Shown here piece by piece: positions 1 through 13,800 of a stretch of 64,000 nt of DNA (its first letter is position 1; every line of letters starts with the position of its first letter). Origin of the DNA: Lates calcarifer (taxonomy: Eukaryota > Chordata > Actinopteri > Centropomidae); assembly GCF_001640805.2 (NCBI RefSeq), contig NC_066835.1, positions 11,226,130 through 11,290,129 on the forward strand. Reading direction: 5' to 3'. Under the pieces are notes generated by a model. The model was not told where the DNA came from. It did no database searches and saw only the letters and a list, made by a program, of their open reading frames with translations. The translations under genes were made by a program, and so were the position numbers.

Positions 1-1860
1 CAAACACAAGTAGCAAACTGTCATCTGTCAGATCACGTTTGATTGGTATTCCCCGCTACTTCACGCGCACACACGGTCATGATGTTGACACATGCAGCTT
101 GGTGTGTACGGACAAAGAGGAGCTCGAAGGCATTAGTGAGTATGTGGTAAAGTCTCCCGCCATGAGTGCTTCTGATAGTTATGTTAATGGGTCACATATG
201 GGCGTGACAAATGAACTTTGCAGCGACACAAACAACTGAGGAGAGTTACTCACAGATGATAACATGGATGCAGGGCTGTCAACATGGGGTCTGTCACTGT
301 TGGCCTTCCAGTTTGCTTGATATAATTTAGCCACAGATGACACTGGCTCTGTATCAGGGATTGAGATTCTCATTTGTGCCAGTTGGGAGTGAATATTTAA
401 AACATATAAGGGAAAATTAACATCAAAACTATAAAAAACTATAGGCGTGAAGATAAATGTCATGTACGGCAGTAAATTTTGCATCTTTTTTCCAATGATG
501 TTGCTGATGCTGCTCGCATTACAGTAGAGCAGGTCGTTCCTTGTATACCTGGTACTCCCATTTTCAGCATGAGCTCATAAATGTCAGTGATAAAATATGC
601 AATAGATTCTGTTAACAACATAGTAGATGTAACGTCCAGCCTGAGAGGTTTCAATATTTTACTACACCAAGGTGTGCACAAACAGAACAGAGATGGAAAT
701 GTAATCCTTCAACCTGCTGTAGAAGACACATCTGAATAATGTTCCCCTTGCAGTGGGCTATAAAAATCAGTGGCTATACCCTAACTGTGCATTTGCATGA
801 TTTATGCATTATTACTTTTTTAATGCATCCTGCCGGCCACTTCTCTATAGTTGGCCACACATTGTGGATTGCTGTATTATGCTGTCTGTTTATTGGTAAG
901 GGAAAATGCATACGGTGCAGTGCAATATTGTGTAGTAATCTCATATAAAAACAGAATTCAACAAACATACAATATGTTTTAGTCTCATGTGTGACCTAGC
1001 AAAGCAATGCAGACTTATCCTTAATGTGCCTTTGGTGCAGTTTTTGTACACTAAACATAGTGTAATCATTAATTACTAATGAATTGTACACGACTTACTA
1101 GTCTTTGCTTCAACGCATTTGCATACAGCAAGCTATGCATTGTGGCATGCTATTTCCTAGCCCTGCTTTCTCCAGTGTAGCTGTGGGTTCCTTCATGCTC
1201 ATTAACAGGAACAATAGCCAAGCTGGCAAATACAACAAATGACTATAGGGTTTGCTGTGGAACAACTGCATATTTTAAAATAACACGGCCTTTGTAAAGA
1301 AACACAAAGACCCTCTCCTGTATTTCATTCCAACTTAAAAGAGCACACAATATCAAAGTCTTCAATACAATTTGATGATGTGCACACAGAGAAATCGACG
1401 ACAGCTGGATTGGGTAAGCAATGATCTTTGAAGTGTACTTGAAGAAACATGTCTGAACTAGTTTGGTTATCTTATAAGGTGATTAAGGTTGCCATATGCC
1501 TCCAATGCTTGAGGGAGGAAATAGATTTTTTTTTTTTTTTAACGCAGTCATCAGAAAAGGACCTCCTATTTAAGCAAACTTGAATCTACAGACCTCCATC
1601 AAAGGCGCTACTTGAAGCAAGGCCTCAGGCTTTTCTTTGGGTTTCACAATGCCTAGCACTTTTTCCACTCAACAAAGCTGGCCCGAGACACAAGTCCGTT
1701 AAAGACTGTGTTGTTATCACATCTCACTAGGTTTGAATTATACATCACTTTCCCGATAGCCAAAAGGTTCTATTCTGTCTTTGAGACTGATATCATTAAA
1801 CAATAGCTCAGAGATGAAATAAAGGAGGCTGAATGAGAAATAAAGAGGCAGACTGCAGAG
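1..1860. other. Intergenic, no supported gene
   Basis: AT-rich unique-looking sequence with a T-run near 1529. An open frame continues in from the left edge (3-239, + strand, ending CSDTNN) but has no motif I recognise, so I do not call it a gene. Confidence 0.6.
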
Positions 1861-2051
1861 AGAAGGTCTCCCCCGCCTTTTGTCCTTAGTGTGAATGCGT
1901 TTGTCCTTTTGTCAAGTTTGGGCTATGACGGACTGATGTTCCCTGTAGACAGCTGATACTGACCTTGTACATGGAAATCAGACCTGGAGAGAAAGAATAC
2001 AGAGTGTGCAGGTGAGAGGAAGAGAGACAGTGACAGAGGGAGGGAATAAAT

Positions 2052-2250
2052 GTGTGTGTATTAGTGTGTGTGTGTGTCTGCAGATGTGTACAGTACATGT
2101 CTCTGCCTGTTTGCCTGTCTCGTCTGTGACAAGTGTCTGGTGTGACTGCACCTCTGTGTATATGTGTGCACGTGTGAATAAGTGCGATGGGTGCTCGCCA
2201 CATTTCGTGTGTGTGTGCTCCTCTGTGTGTGTGTGTGTGCGCGCGCGTGC
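2052..2250 (+). repeat. Interrupted GT-rich tract
   Basis: Long run of TGTGTG units with interruptions, ending in a GCGCGC step near 2239-2246. It creates long open frames on both strands that I do not believe. Confidence 0.85.
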
Positions 2251-2993
2251 GAGTGAGGCAGAAATGAAAGGCAGGAGTCCCATCTGTTGTGGTGTAATGA
2301 CTGTGCTATTTGGAGGCAGGAAAGGTTTGGTGCGGGAGCAGCTGGTACCTCGCCCGGTGACCTTTTAGCATTCCTCCTCTCACCATCTGACAGATGTGTC
2401 AACTCGATTATTTCAAAAGGCCCTGAATAAATAAGCGATTGTGAGAGAGCACCGCCCGCTAACCAAAAGAGTCGATGAAACAGAGGCTCTGCACACGTAC
2501 ACACAGGTGAAACTGGAACGCTACAAGAAATAACCCCTGCAAAACACACGCAAACGCCCTCTTAATACTTGCAAAGACGAACACCGACACCAGCACATGC
2601 ACAGGGAATGGCACAATCAAATTCACCTCCACGGAACAAAGTGAATGATCACAGAGGTGAGCGGACGCATCACCTCTGTTGCTGCATCGCTCATTTCCTA
2701 TTTTCCCTCGCTCTCCTCCACACTCTCTTTCTTTTCCTATCATCTGCTAAATAGCTGTTGAGTCCCCGGTATGAGGATTGGTAAAAGGGGTACAATGGGG
2801 GTGAATTGAATGCCATTGTGGTTCGGGTGCCCTTGGAGCACCGCTATTAGCTGACTGTGGGAGGAGGGAGGAGGGGCCGGGGCTGGGTGGTGTTGGGGGG
2901 GCCTCAGGTGTTGTTGGGAGGCCGCCGATGGACTCTCATTCCCCTGGCGGAATCCGCAGCGGACGGAGGGGAATGGGAGTCTGTTGTGCATAC

Positions 2994-2996
<3 letters not shown>

Positions 2997-3029
<33 letters not shown>

Positions 3030-3220
3030 TGTGAGTGTGTGTGGAGGGGTGGGGGGCTAATTGACTCACTGAGTGATTGGGGGACTGTGAAGAGGCGACC
3101 GCAATCAGACCTGCCCTGATAGAGTTTGATGCCTCCCTAAATAGTTTTCAAATGGAGGAGCAGGTGCTGTTTTTCCGAAGCAATCCCCACTGCCCGGGTG
3201 TATGAGAGGGAAGTGCGTGT

Positions 3221-3256
<36 letters not shown>
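2997..3256 (+). repeat. Two perfect (GT)n microsatellites
   Basis: (GT)n at about 2997-3043 (slightly interrupted at its end) and at 3221-3256. Confidence 0.9.
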
Positions 3257-3259
<3 letters not shown>

Positions 3260-5560
3260 ATGTGCACGTGTCAACATGTCACTACATGTGAACTAGTAAG
3301 ACTGTATCCAGGTGATTGTGTGGGTTTTGTGTCACTGTATGACTCTTTTTTATTAGAATAATCAGAGGTGGTGGTACGTGTGTTTTCTGTTTATTCCATT
3401 AATCCATTCAACTATTTCCTCTTGTTCACCCTCACACTTAAATTCAACACCTCATCTCAAAATATCAAAACAAAAAATTCTCAGTGAGTCGTAGCTCCCA
3501 ATTACAAGAAAAGTAAAAAGATGCCAGAGGAAACTGGATTCGTACGTGAGAGCAGTGAGGGAATACAGATGAGGGATAAATCCCACAGGAGAGCCGCTGT
3601 TACCTCAGAATTCAATTTTGGTGGCTAAAATTGGAGAAAAGCCCTTCATTTTGTCTCCTCCACTGTGTTAAGAATGACTTGTGTTGAAAATCCTCCAATG
3701 CTCTTGTCCAAAACACCAGGGATTTGAACAGGCCCTGGACCGTCCATCTCTCTTAGCGAGTGTGAAATGGGCTTCATCAAATCGTGTCCAGTCCTCTTGA
3801 TTTTACCCCTGTGGATCCAAACTGGTTCGTGCTGGTTATTGGGATGTCATGCTTTGAGACGGGTACAGGCAGACGTGGCACAGTCCATTCTCTGCCTGTT
3901 TTATTGCCTTGTTTTACATCAACTCCATATGACATGCTTTGAATAACCCACCAAAGTGCTTCAGAAAATGGATTATTCAGAGAGAATTTAGAACACTTCT
4001 GGCGCGGGAGTAAAGACATGTGGGTGAGTGCTCCAAAACATATGTAACACTCACAAAAGAGACTAAAATTGATTTGAATTTTCAAAAGGCCTCTATGGCT
4101 TTCTTGACAGTCCAAACTCTTATCAACCGAACCTCAGCATGGATACAAAATTAACATCAGGGCTTTTGCCCGCTGGGTCAGGACCATGCACATAACCGTG
4201 GTCGTTCCTGGACTCCTGTCTCAGTGCTTCTGTCAGCGCAGCAAGCCCTCCCCATCTATCATCTCCATTGATCTACACTAATGACAGATGGTCGTTATGG
4301 GTGGGGGAGACAGATTGCCTTCAGCACAGCATGGCTTCACAGGCATGTTCAGGCAGCACAGACTGTGTGTGTGTGTGTGTGTGTGTGTTCTCTGGGCGTA
4401 CTGGAATATCTGATATCTTATTTCTTCTGGTAAACAAAGGCCCAAGTCTATTTTCACCCTAATTAATACAGAAACACACTAAGACAGAGCAATGCTACTT
4501 TAGGATTTTACACATTCAGACAGGACGAGGAGGAGCTATGAGCACAGAATAAATGTTTCATTACAATGTCATGCATGTTGAAAAAACATCTCTAAACCTT
4601 AGCAACATCCCAAAAAATCCATACTAATGCATTTGAGCTGTTTTTTTAATGTGTCTTTCATATCAGTGTCTTAGTGGTATTATGTTTATGTAATTATCGA
4701 GGAGGAACATCTGTCAGTTGAAAAAGAGCAACTCTGTTTTTTTAGACACCTAAAATCCCATTAGAGAATCTGGGTCACTAACCCATTCACTCATGTAATG
4801 TGCCCAGACACTATCCAGATGCATAGCATGTGGAATGAAGCAAAGGATGCTCACTTTCCACTATAACATTTTGCTGAATTGTTGCATATTATGCATTTTG
4901 TATGGGGACTGAAAGTGTATTTAAAGATGCACAAGCCATGTGTGCATAGCAACTGCTGTTTCATGAGCAATGGGAGTGTTATGTGGGAATTAGCAGCGTT
5001 TGTACTTCAGCTTTACCCCAAAGCACTGGCATCAGTGATTGTTGAATTCTGATCTTCACTATGAAGATGCCATATGAAAATCAGACTCCACACCAGCATC
5101 TACAAAACCTCTGTCTTGTTTCCTAGAATTTACAGTAACTGCTATACAGAATATAATTTTCTATAAGGAAGAAACTGATGCTGATCCTCAACTGCCCAAT
5201 TACATACTGTACTCAGTTTCATGCCATATTATGAATAAGAACTTAAATCCTTGTTAGAGAGTCCACGGTTACATCATCAAATGTCTTGTTTTGCAGCAAA
5301 CTAAAAGATATTGAGTTTGCTAATGACAGAATAGTGGGAAAGCCAGAAAATATTTTTGCTTGAAAAATTACCTAAAAGATTAATCCATCATCAGAATAGT
5401 TGCAGATTCATTATAATCACGGAAACTGAACCTGTCCAGAGGACAAAACAAGTAATGAGTAGAATTAAGCTTCTACAATCCTGCTATAGAATGGATACTG
5501 TATATGGTGACTATCTGAGTTGTGTAGTTATTTACTTACGAAGCTCACCTGAATAACTCT
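3260..5560. other. Intergenic, nothing recognised
   Basis: One (GT)n at about 4364-4388. Otherwise unremarkable AT-rich sequence on both strands. Confidence 0.6.
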
Positions 5561-6060
5561 AAACAGGCAATAAATAATGATGAGATATCACTGTGCACAT
5601 TGAAGATAATAATGAAGCGTTCCTGAGAAGGTTATTTGTCTTTAGCTGAATGTCGTCACTGCCTACAGAGGCAATTAAAACAGCTCCGTGCTTCAGGTCA
5701 CACAACAGCAGAGCTCATTTTTTTGTTTATTAACTGTGAACCTTGAAAGACTAGCTCTAACTAGCTCAGTGTGATTTATTCATAAGACCATGGATCTGCA
5801 TAAAGCCATGTCAATGAAGCAGTCTAGCTTGAAGGGGTTAATAAGTGGTCGATGCGAATTGTGCTTACATGAGAATTATTTATCATTCTTTTGACTGTTC
5901 ATTCACCATCACGTCAGAGGACATCAATTTTAAACTTCAGTTACCACTCTTGTGAACAGCGAAGAGGGTGGGTTGTCATTATTTTGGTTGGCTGATTGAT
6001 ACATTAGCAGATTTTTCTGGTCATAAGGTTGGCCTAATCAATAATTCTATCCTGTAGGAC
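5560..6060. other. Quiet block, possible conserved non-coding element
   Basis: No simple repeat and no open frame of note; several TAAT/ATTA homeodomain-type cores. Conservation cannot be judged from one sequence. Confidence 0.2.
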
Positions 6061-6779
6061 CATGGAGGCTTTATCCACAGAGGAGAGACATGCATATATG
6101 AATGAACTAGACAGTAATTTAATGCAACAACCCTTTGGGATTAACACGAGTTACAGCTCATTATTCAAAACAAAATACAGTAGAAGCCTGATCAGTGGTA
6201 ATTCTAGTTTGTCTCTTGTCTCTTTCTTTCTCACTCCACAAAATCTGAATCCTTTTTAATGATGAAATACATTTGTATCAAAATATATATGCACTAAAAC
6301 TGATTAAAGTAAATGTTAATTATAAATAGTCTGAGTTGACAATTAATTCATTTTCTTAAAGGGTGAGATGTACAAAGAGTGACAACTGAGGGGAAATAAC
6401 AACAAGCAAATAAAACGTGGCAAGGATGGTATACAGAAGCAAATTCATATTTCTTCAATCAGAATGTTTGGCAGTACCACAGTTTTCACAGATGCAATAA
6501 ATTATCTTGCTCTCTACAGCACACAGCAATGGAACCAAAAACATACTTGCCACCCACGTTTAAAATCCACAGGGGTAGAAAGTTCACACTGGATACAACT
6601 TGGCCTTGCTTCCAACAGCTGCATTTAGGCTGCATAAAATGTGTAAACCTTGTTCTTGTGTGCAGCAGCAAGAATAACATCTATAATTCAAAGTAGTTAT
6701 TAGGGGCAAGGTGGGGCAACAATCACAGAGCTGTCCCAATCCAAACTAACCAGGCGTCATGAACTTACATCTTAAAAGC

Positions 6780-7090
6780 TTGTGCCCTCTTTGGGTCCCA
6801 GAGGTCTTCAGCAGCCAGTGGGACCCCTTGGACCCAGCACCAGCTCCATGATTTAGATGAGGCCATAAAACTCTAAATGGAGATGGGAGGCTAGTTGCTT
6901 AATTGACCTTTATTGGGCTTTCTGCTTCATTTGAAGACTGAATATTAAATTAACATGATAATTCAGGCCCAGTGTGTTAATGCCACTATTGCCCCCCCTC
7001 CTCACAACCCCACATTTTAATATCGCCCTGTAACTTTTATGGCTCCCATTGATTTAGCACTGCTTTTTATTAACTGGCTTTAATTTTCCA
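6780..7090. other. Quiet block, possible conserved non-coding element
   Basis: Mixed-composition sequence without repeats, with AATTAACATGATAATTCAGG and TTGCTTAATTGACC as homeodomain-like sites. Its texture differs from the microsatellite-rich surround. Confidence 0.25.
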
Positions 7091-8017
7091 TATTGGCACA
7101 CACTTACACAAAGAAGGTTTTATTCCAATTGAGCAGTGCACTGTTACAGGATTGTGGGTTTATGAGGCCATTTCTATTAAAAACCTCCCCTATTCTCACT
7201 GTGACATATATAGGCTGCAACACAGGAGATGAGATCTAATATGTATAGGGGAGTTCTGAGGGCGGTTATTGGACCAGTGGCTATACTGTAGTACTTGTGT
7301 CACGGGTGTTAGTGGAATGGTTTAATTATGTATTGTGACAAAGTGCTCCATTTTGCATAGTAATATAATAAGCATGATGGGAAAATAAATTATTTTTATA
7401 ATTAAGAAAAAAAACTACTAGTCGGGCTTTAAATTTTTAAAAAATATTGTGTATATACACAAAGAATATACTGTAACATAATCAGTTTAGCAGATGGGTC
7501 TGGACAGATTCACTTAAAACCTGCTTTTTACTAAGGAGATTTGGTGATGACAGTGATGACAGTGATGGGCAATTAAGTATTTATATAATGGGTCTTGATA
7601 CAACAGCTGCATAAAACAGTAATTAATATCACTTTTTCATATGTATTTTCTTATTTTTGTATTGCTTTGGGGTGGCCTCCATGTTGCAGAACTTGCAGTC
7701 ATATTTATCCCTCTGACTGTCCCTCCTAGTAAGTCTCAAAGCTCGGCAGAATCTGACCACACCAATACAGATACTCACTGCTATGCAGAAATCTAGTGAT
7801 GCTGTACTGCACTTTTTTTTTTAGCTGACTGTGGATATAGCAGGGATTTACATACCACCAGTATATAAGTTATGCAGCCATCTGAGGCGCGATGGAAGAG
7901 TTTTGTTCTGTGGCCTTTAAAGGAGGCGGCCAAGAGAGCGCTACTGTCCTCTGGTGGCAGCGATTTGAACTTTGTAAAGGTAATGGCAAATGGCCAGCAG
8001 CTGGAGGCAGGGGTGGA

Positions 8018-8100
8018 AGATACAAACTTGTTTTCAAAAAGAAAGTGTACTGAAAAAGTAAAAGTAAAATCTAGTGCACAGAAGTTGGTAGTACTGTTCG
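8018..8100 (+). repeat. Fragment of 'AAGTAAAAGT' teleost repeat
   Basis: GGGGTGGAAGATACAAACTT, later GAAAAAGTAAAAGTAAAATC, resembles the start of the abundant fish repeat that opens GGGTGGAAGAAGTA. Short and degenerate. Confidence 0.4.
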
Positions 8101-8189
8101 GTTAAAAATGGTGAAGGTGGTAATAGTGTCCTCAAATTTGTAATATTCATCGAAGATTGACACTGCCTCATGAGTGTTGTATAAAGGTG

Positions 8190-8395
8190 CACTCAGTTGC
8201 CAGTTTATTAGGTACACCTGGCTATAAAGAATACTAATACTACAGTCCTGGAATAAATCTAATCTTCAGAGTCATTCTAATGTTGAGTTTGTGTCAAAAT
8301 TGTTTTAGAGAGGTGCTAATCATATGGTTATTTTGCTGAAGCTGAGGTTTTGGTGCTGTTGAACTGTATTGTGTTATACTGAAAGCTGTGTCTGT
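8190..8395 (+). repeat. Teleost interspersed repeat ('TTTATTAGGTACACCTG' type)
   Basis: CAGTTTATTAGGTACACCTG, followed by ACAGTCCTGGAATAAATC, TTAGAGAGGTGCTAATCATA and TTGAACTGTATTGTGTTATA, follows a short repeat I recognise from many fish genomes. Non-coding; its class is uncertain. Confidence 0.55.
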
Positions 8396-8542
8396 AATTT
8401 TGTCCACCCTATTTATATCAGGTAGGCTAAATAACAGAAACTTCTCTGTATAATGTAATACAGCTCAACATCACCACAAACTATATCACTGATAAGTGTG
8501 TGTATGAGTGACAGAGAAAGAGAAAAAGGGCAAAAGAGAGAA

Positions 8543-8577
8543 GGGGGGGGGGATAGAGAGAGAGAGAGAGAGAGAGG
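8543..8577 (+). repeat. (G)10 and (GA)n tract
   Basis: A run of ten G at 8543-8552 followed by (GA)n to 8577, a purine-only stretch. Confidence 0.9.
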
Positions 8578-8639
8578 GCACTCACTTAAAATGTGGATGG
8601 GACATCTCCACACAAATACACACTAGACAAATAGGGGCA

Positions 8640-8960
8640 CACACTGCCAGTCTGACAAAAAGCCAATAACCCACCAGCACATTAGAGGTGAATTGCTTCC
8701 TGGATGCAGCCCCTTTTCCCCTCTCCTAAGTGGATGCATTATCATTTTGTCTGTCACAAAAAAAGAGGAGCCAAAGAATATGAATATGCGTTTACATCTG
8801 TCTTCCATTAATATGCATGCCTGAATCCACATCTCAACACAAAGCCAATTTTCTGGCCATCTGGGGGATGGCTGGTAGAGGTAATGAATATTCTTTATGA
8901 ATATGTTTTATTTTGCAAGGTAGCGATACATCATGAGCACGCCGCTATTTTTCTCCCCTC
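8640..8960. other. Quiet block, possible conserved non-coding element
   Basis: Contains TTAATATGCATGCCTG (an octamer-like ATGCAT core) and GGTAATGAATATTC with no repeats. It could bind POU or homeodomain factors. Confidence 0.25.
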
Positions 8961-9639
8961 ACTCTCTTCTCTCTGTCTGTCCCTCTCACTCACTCTCTGC
9001 CTCTTGGAGCTGCTGGGGAACCTTCACTGCACAACTTGATGACTTTAATTAGACTGTAAAGAGGAGGGATGGATGGATGGACAGATGGAGGGAAGGCTGG
9101 ATGGGATGAATGAAAAAAATATCTTTTACCGCACAGATTCTTTCTCTTTCTCCCTCTCCCTCTCTCTCTCTCTAATAGGAGCCTTAATAAGCCACACACC
9201 TGCTCTGAATGGTGATGCTGGAGAGAGAAATACGGCTGAAGCTAATAGCTATCATGACTTCTGCAGTAACTACTCTGCAGTCCTGATGTTCATTTAATTA
9301 CCAACGTAACTCATGACTGAGGTACGCTCCACAGAATACTCATTGGTTTTACCATATTTTCTGTTTTCCAAACAAGCAAATTCCTCACACAAGGCTGGTT
9401 AAAAAACAACTGCCAGTTTCACCTTTAATTCGCAAGAATTTATCAAATCACAAAGATGTGTTACACAATCACCTAAATCATTTTTGGCACAAATCCAAAA
9501 ACTCCATCCCTGACATATGCTGTACTAAGGTACATGTTGCTTAATTATAGGGCACATGCGTTTTTATGACACCAAGTTAAGAGATGAGGATAGAGAGGTA
9601 GAGTGTAGGATATGTCAGCCTGTAGGCACCTTTATATGT

Positions 9640-10360
9640 CACATCGATGATTTAGACGTCAGTGACAGTATTACTGCGAGTCTCTGGGGCCTTGGCACAG
9701 TCCATTGGCTAGTGGTGTCCTTTAATGATTTATGATTGAAGTTAGCCCGTGAAGTCCCCAGAGGATCCCCCAGAGCGAGAGGCGCAGGGAGTGACCAGTT
9801 TTATGGCAGGACTGGGAATCAATTATGCTAACGGTGGCTAATGAATGCACTTGAGGGAACTGCTCCCCGCACTCAAGGGCCATTTTTACCATTTGCATAT
9901 TGATGGCAGCAGGACAGTGGCCACTTTCATCCAGCTGTGATGGAGCACCATGGAAATGGACTTCTGTGTGTTCCTTTCACTCTCACTATTGATCGCTTGG
10001 TTTCTTGTTTGTTTTCCTGTTTTTGTTTGCTCTCTTTTCCTTAAATGGTTTAGGGTTAGCCTCCGTTTAGCCAGCAATGTTATGCTTACTCAGTTAACAT
10101 ACATCAGTATAAACGGACCACACAAACAATCTTTTCCCAAACTATTCACACTCTTAAATACACCCAGTATTGCACCCTCAGCCAAGCCTCTCTCTCTTTT
10201 TCAATAGTCTGAAGTCATTTTCAATTAAGGCCTTTTTGCGGTCGGTAGGTGAAGAGTCCTGGAAGTGCTCCAGCACCATCCCCGATGGACTTTGATAGAC
10301 ACTGTATGCTTTAAGAGGAATAATGGTGAGGGCTTTTACTGCCACCAAGGTTAACATGCA
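9640..10360. other. Quiet block, possible conserved non-coding element
   Basis: About 700 bases of balanced composition, including TTTAATGATTTATGATTG and CATTTGCATATTGATGG (a near-octamer, ATTTGCAT). No coding signal is seen. Confidence 0.25.
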
Positions 10361-10639
10361 TTAAAGTCATCTGTTTGCAAAAGACAGACGTCTGGCAAAA
10401 CTCCCTCTCACTCCACCAAAATGCATTAAGGTAAATAACACCAGACTGAGAGAGAAATCGCTATGTCCGAAGCGTCTCGGTGAAGTAAAGAAGGCTATGA
10501 ATATGAAATGTGCTATGAATAAGTTATGTGGTGGTGGTGGTGACACTGCAAAAAGGACTCGGGGTGAGATCAAGACTTTTTCAGAATGTAAGGGTGTTTG
10601 CCTTCCTCAGTCAAAAGATTATAAAAGTGATACATGAAT

Positions 10640-10975
10640 TTTATATGTTGAAGGAAACAGTTGTGATATTTTGCAAAATACTCTCATTTGCCTTTTCTGC
10701 TGAAAGTTAAATGAGAAGATCAATCGATACATTAAATAAGAAGCTGGAGCCAGTAGCTGGTTAGCCTAGCTTAGCATAAAGACACAAACAACTGGCCTGG
10801 ATTTGTGCAAGGGTTTAAAAAATCCATCTATCAGCACCTTTTAAAGCTCTTTAATTAACTATATTTTGTTTGCTTAATCTGTTCAAAAACCAAAGAGTCA
10901 AAACGAAAAGTTGTTTTATGAGGCATTATGTGCCGCACTATTTCTTGGTTTTCTCTATTTCAAACAAGATATATT
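10640..10975 (+). repeat. Teleost MITE-like repeat, related to the mariner ends at 58.5 kb
   Basis: Contains AGTTAAATGAGAAGATCAAT, then GGTTAGCCTAGCTTAGCATA near 10758. It is followed by blocks resembling the repeat's usual interior (ATCAGCACCTTTTAAAGCTC and GTTCAAAAACCAAAG) and by TATTTCTTGG near 10940. Degenerate; boundaries are approximate. Confidence 0.6.
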
Positions 10976-10999
10976 GCATTAATTAGTGTTAATTTAATC

Positions 11000-13800
11000 C
11001 AGCCTACACTAACCATGACTTGAAAATAAAAAAACAATGAATATTTGCTTCAAAACTATTTCAGGAAAATTCACTTTACCACCAGAGTCAGAGAGGAATC
11101 ATACCTGGGGAAGATAAAGTTTGGACACAAATAAACTTCTCGAAACTTCCATGAGTGACGCTATCACTTGGTGGAATAGACAGACAGAGGCAGACAGGCA
11201 GTGTTGGAGGCTCCCACTAATTTGATCTGGTGACATTTTCTTCGCCAGCTCCTGAGGGGAAAAGAGCAGCAGACAGGGAACGAGGGAGTTTCGAAAAAGA
11301 GGTGTCGGAGAGAGAGTAAGAGAGATAGCGAGGGAGAAAGAGAAAAGAGAGAGAGAGAGATAGAGAGAGAGATGGCGAAGAAGACACTAATGAACGCAGA
11401 CAACAAAGACCCTAACCTGAGCTCCGAGCCCCTGGAGACACAGAGAGGTTTTTCATTGGGTCAATAAAAGCACTGGACCGTGTCTGCGTTGGCTTGCCCT
11501 TCAAGCACCCGCTTAACTGCAGAGAGAGGACTTTTGTTCAAGGTTGCTGGAGTTAAAAGGGAATGCCACTGAATTTCACAGCAGAAATATGTGAGTCTGT
11601 CTGTACAGAAAAGATCTGGGACATCTTATTCATACAGGATGTCAAAATAATGTACATCGACATAAAGAATTCATCATGAGAGAGGGAAAATGCTCATATG
11701 GCAGTAGCATGGATTGCTCCATCAGTGAACTTAATTCAAAGCTGATAGTCCTGCTATTACAAAGTTTAGTTGAATTAAAAAAATTTAACTTAAGAGGACT
11801 GTCGTCTTGATCGACTGCATGACATATTGGGGAATTATTTTTTTCTTTTTTTTTGCTTCAACCCTCTGCAGAGGAGCATTTAATTGCATACATTTTTAAT
11901 TTGAGAACTAGTTAAAAGTTATGACACTGAAAACTGAGTTTGAAGTACAGCGAGAGGGTGAATATATTTCCCACTGGATACTTCGGGGTTAATTTCTGCA
12001 AGAGAGCAGTGCTGTGTCCCTCTGCCAAATCAGTGGAATGTAGCAGTTCAAGGAAGGAGAGTGAGGTTAGCCAAAATCAGCATGATGAGATATTGACTCT
12101 TGGCTTGTAATTTCATTTTATGCACCAAGTGGCAAACAAGATATCACACTGTTCATAATCCTCAGCGTCCCTGAACACACACACACACCTCCCACAGACT
12201 CCTTCTTGTTATTAACTGGGAATCCAAAGCCGTATGTGTGCCTCTGTGTGGGAGGACAGCCTCAAGTCTGGGGTGTTCACACCAGGACTTACACCTAAAG
12301 GGGTCGAGTCAACACACACACATACACGCAGACAAGCACGCTGGGGGACACACACTCGACTGCCCCACTAAGTCCCCCCACGTCTGACATATGTCACTCC
12401 CAATCTGTTCAGCAGGCCACACATCTCTCCAGTGTCGCACTGCCGCTGTGGTATACAGTCAGGCAGAGGGAGAAACAGAGGAAGCTGAAGACTGAACAAG
12501 AGGGCACAGAGGGACAAAGACAGCAAGAGAGAGACAAGAGAGCATGAAAGAGGCAGAGAGAGCTGCTGCTCGTGGTTGCTGCCCTCTCCTTGCTAATTGG
12601 TGGTATGAAAACAACACCATCTGTTCTTTAAGAAAGTCAGATGCACAGTCTAAAAAGATGCAACCACTCATGAATACATTTACTAGCAGCCAAGGCAAAT
12701 AACTCAACATCCCCGGGCTTCATACAACACAAAGATCTAGTAGGACGTCGGCTAGACAGGCATCTGTTATAGATTTAGGGATTTTGAATCTAGTCCTGGG
12801 TTGTTGCCAGGGACTCTTGAATAATGTAAACATACTGTATGATGATGAAGATAGTAAGAAGAAACCTGAGTCAGTGAAATATTTTTGTTCATGAAGGAAT
12901 ACTTCACAGTCAGCTCAGAATCCACCTGTAACCAGGCAAATTCATGCCTGCATCTTGGGCAAATTGACGAATGGCGGTGGATTGCCATCATGTGGTTGAG
13001 TGATGTAATCACACTGAGAAACTCAGCCTGGTCTGTAAGACTCTTTTTACTTTGGTTACATTGGTTACATTACAATTCAGTGAAGATAAATTATCACTGT
13101 GAGACATGTGTCTCCTTTTATCAACCTAAACATTGATAACTAACAGTACTGTGGCAAATGGTGCAAAACTGCCAGGTTCTGTAACAGGTTTCAAAGCCAG
13201 TGGCTTCCTCAACCTCCTCCATACACATGTACATTCACAACCACTCACACTACACACTCAGACTCACACACACACACACAAATTTACAGTAATTGGAAAA
13301 TTGCACTTCTGTTTGTTTTGGACATGTATGTTTTGCATCTTTTTATCCATGTTTAATTATGCACATTGAGCCGAATAAGTATAATTTCATTCTGCTGAGT
13401 CCATGTGTGGTCTTGAATGACAATTAGCTTTACCTTCAACCTGGTAAATTTAGGTTGATTCTGTTTAATTAGAGGTCAAACGTGCCTAAATATTGTTTCA
13501 TTGCAACACTATAATTCAAACTAAAGGTAGTTACTGGAATGTAGACGTGTGACAAGGATACCATCATGCCATCAGTATTCAATAATTATTATTGGAAAAA
13601 AAAACAAAAAAAAAACAAGGCGTAATCATCCATCAGCCACAGGAAGGTTATATCAGAACCATTTAACAAATAAATGAGTCTATGCCAGCATCAGCTGTAC
13701 CAGAAAGAATAAACCAGATCCTCTTGGGATTCCAGGCACACAGCTCAATGCAATGACCATGTTTTACATCGCCAATCTGTTACAGTGGGATCTCCCCTGC
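11000..13800. other. Intergenic, GA-rich and CA-rich tracts only
   Basis: An interrupted GA tract at about 11305-11373, CA-rich stretches near 12176-12360 and 13268-13280, and A-runs near 13595-13617. No gene is supported. Confidence 0.6.

Noticed and set aside
2006..2549. Long open frames on both strands (120 and 162 codons)
   Set aside because: They run through GT-rich simple repeat and encode Cys/Val or His/Thr repeats; no domain or splice context.
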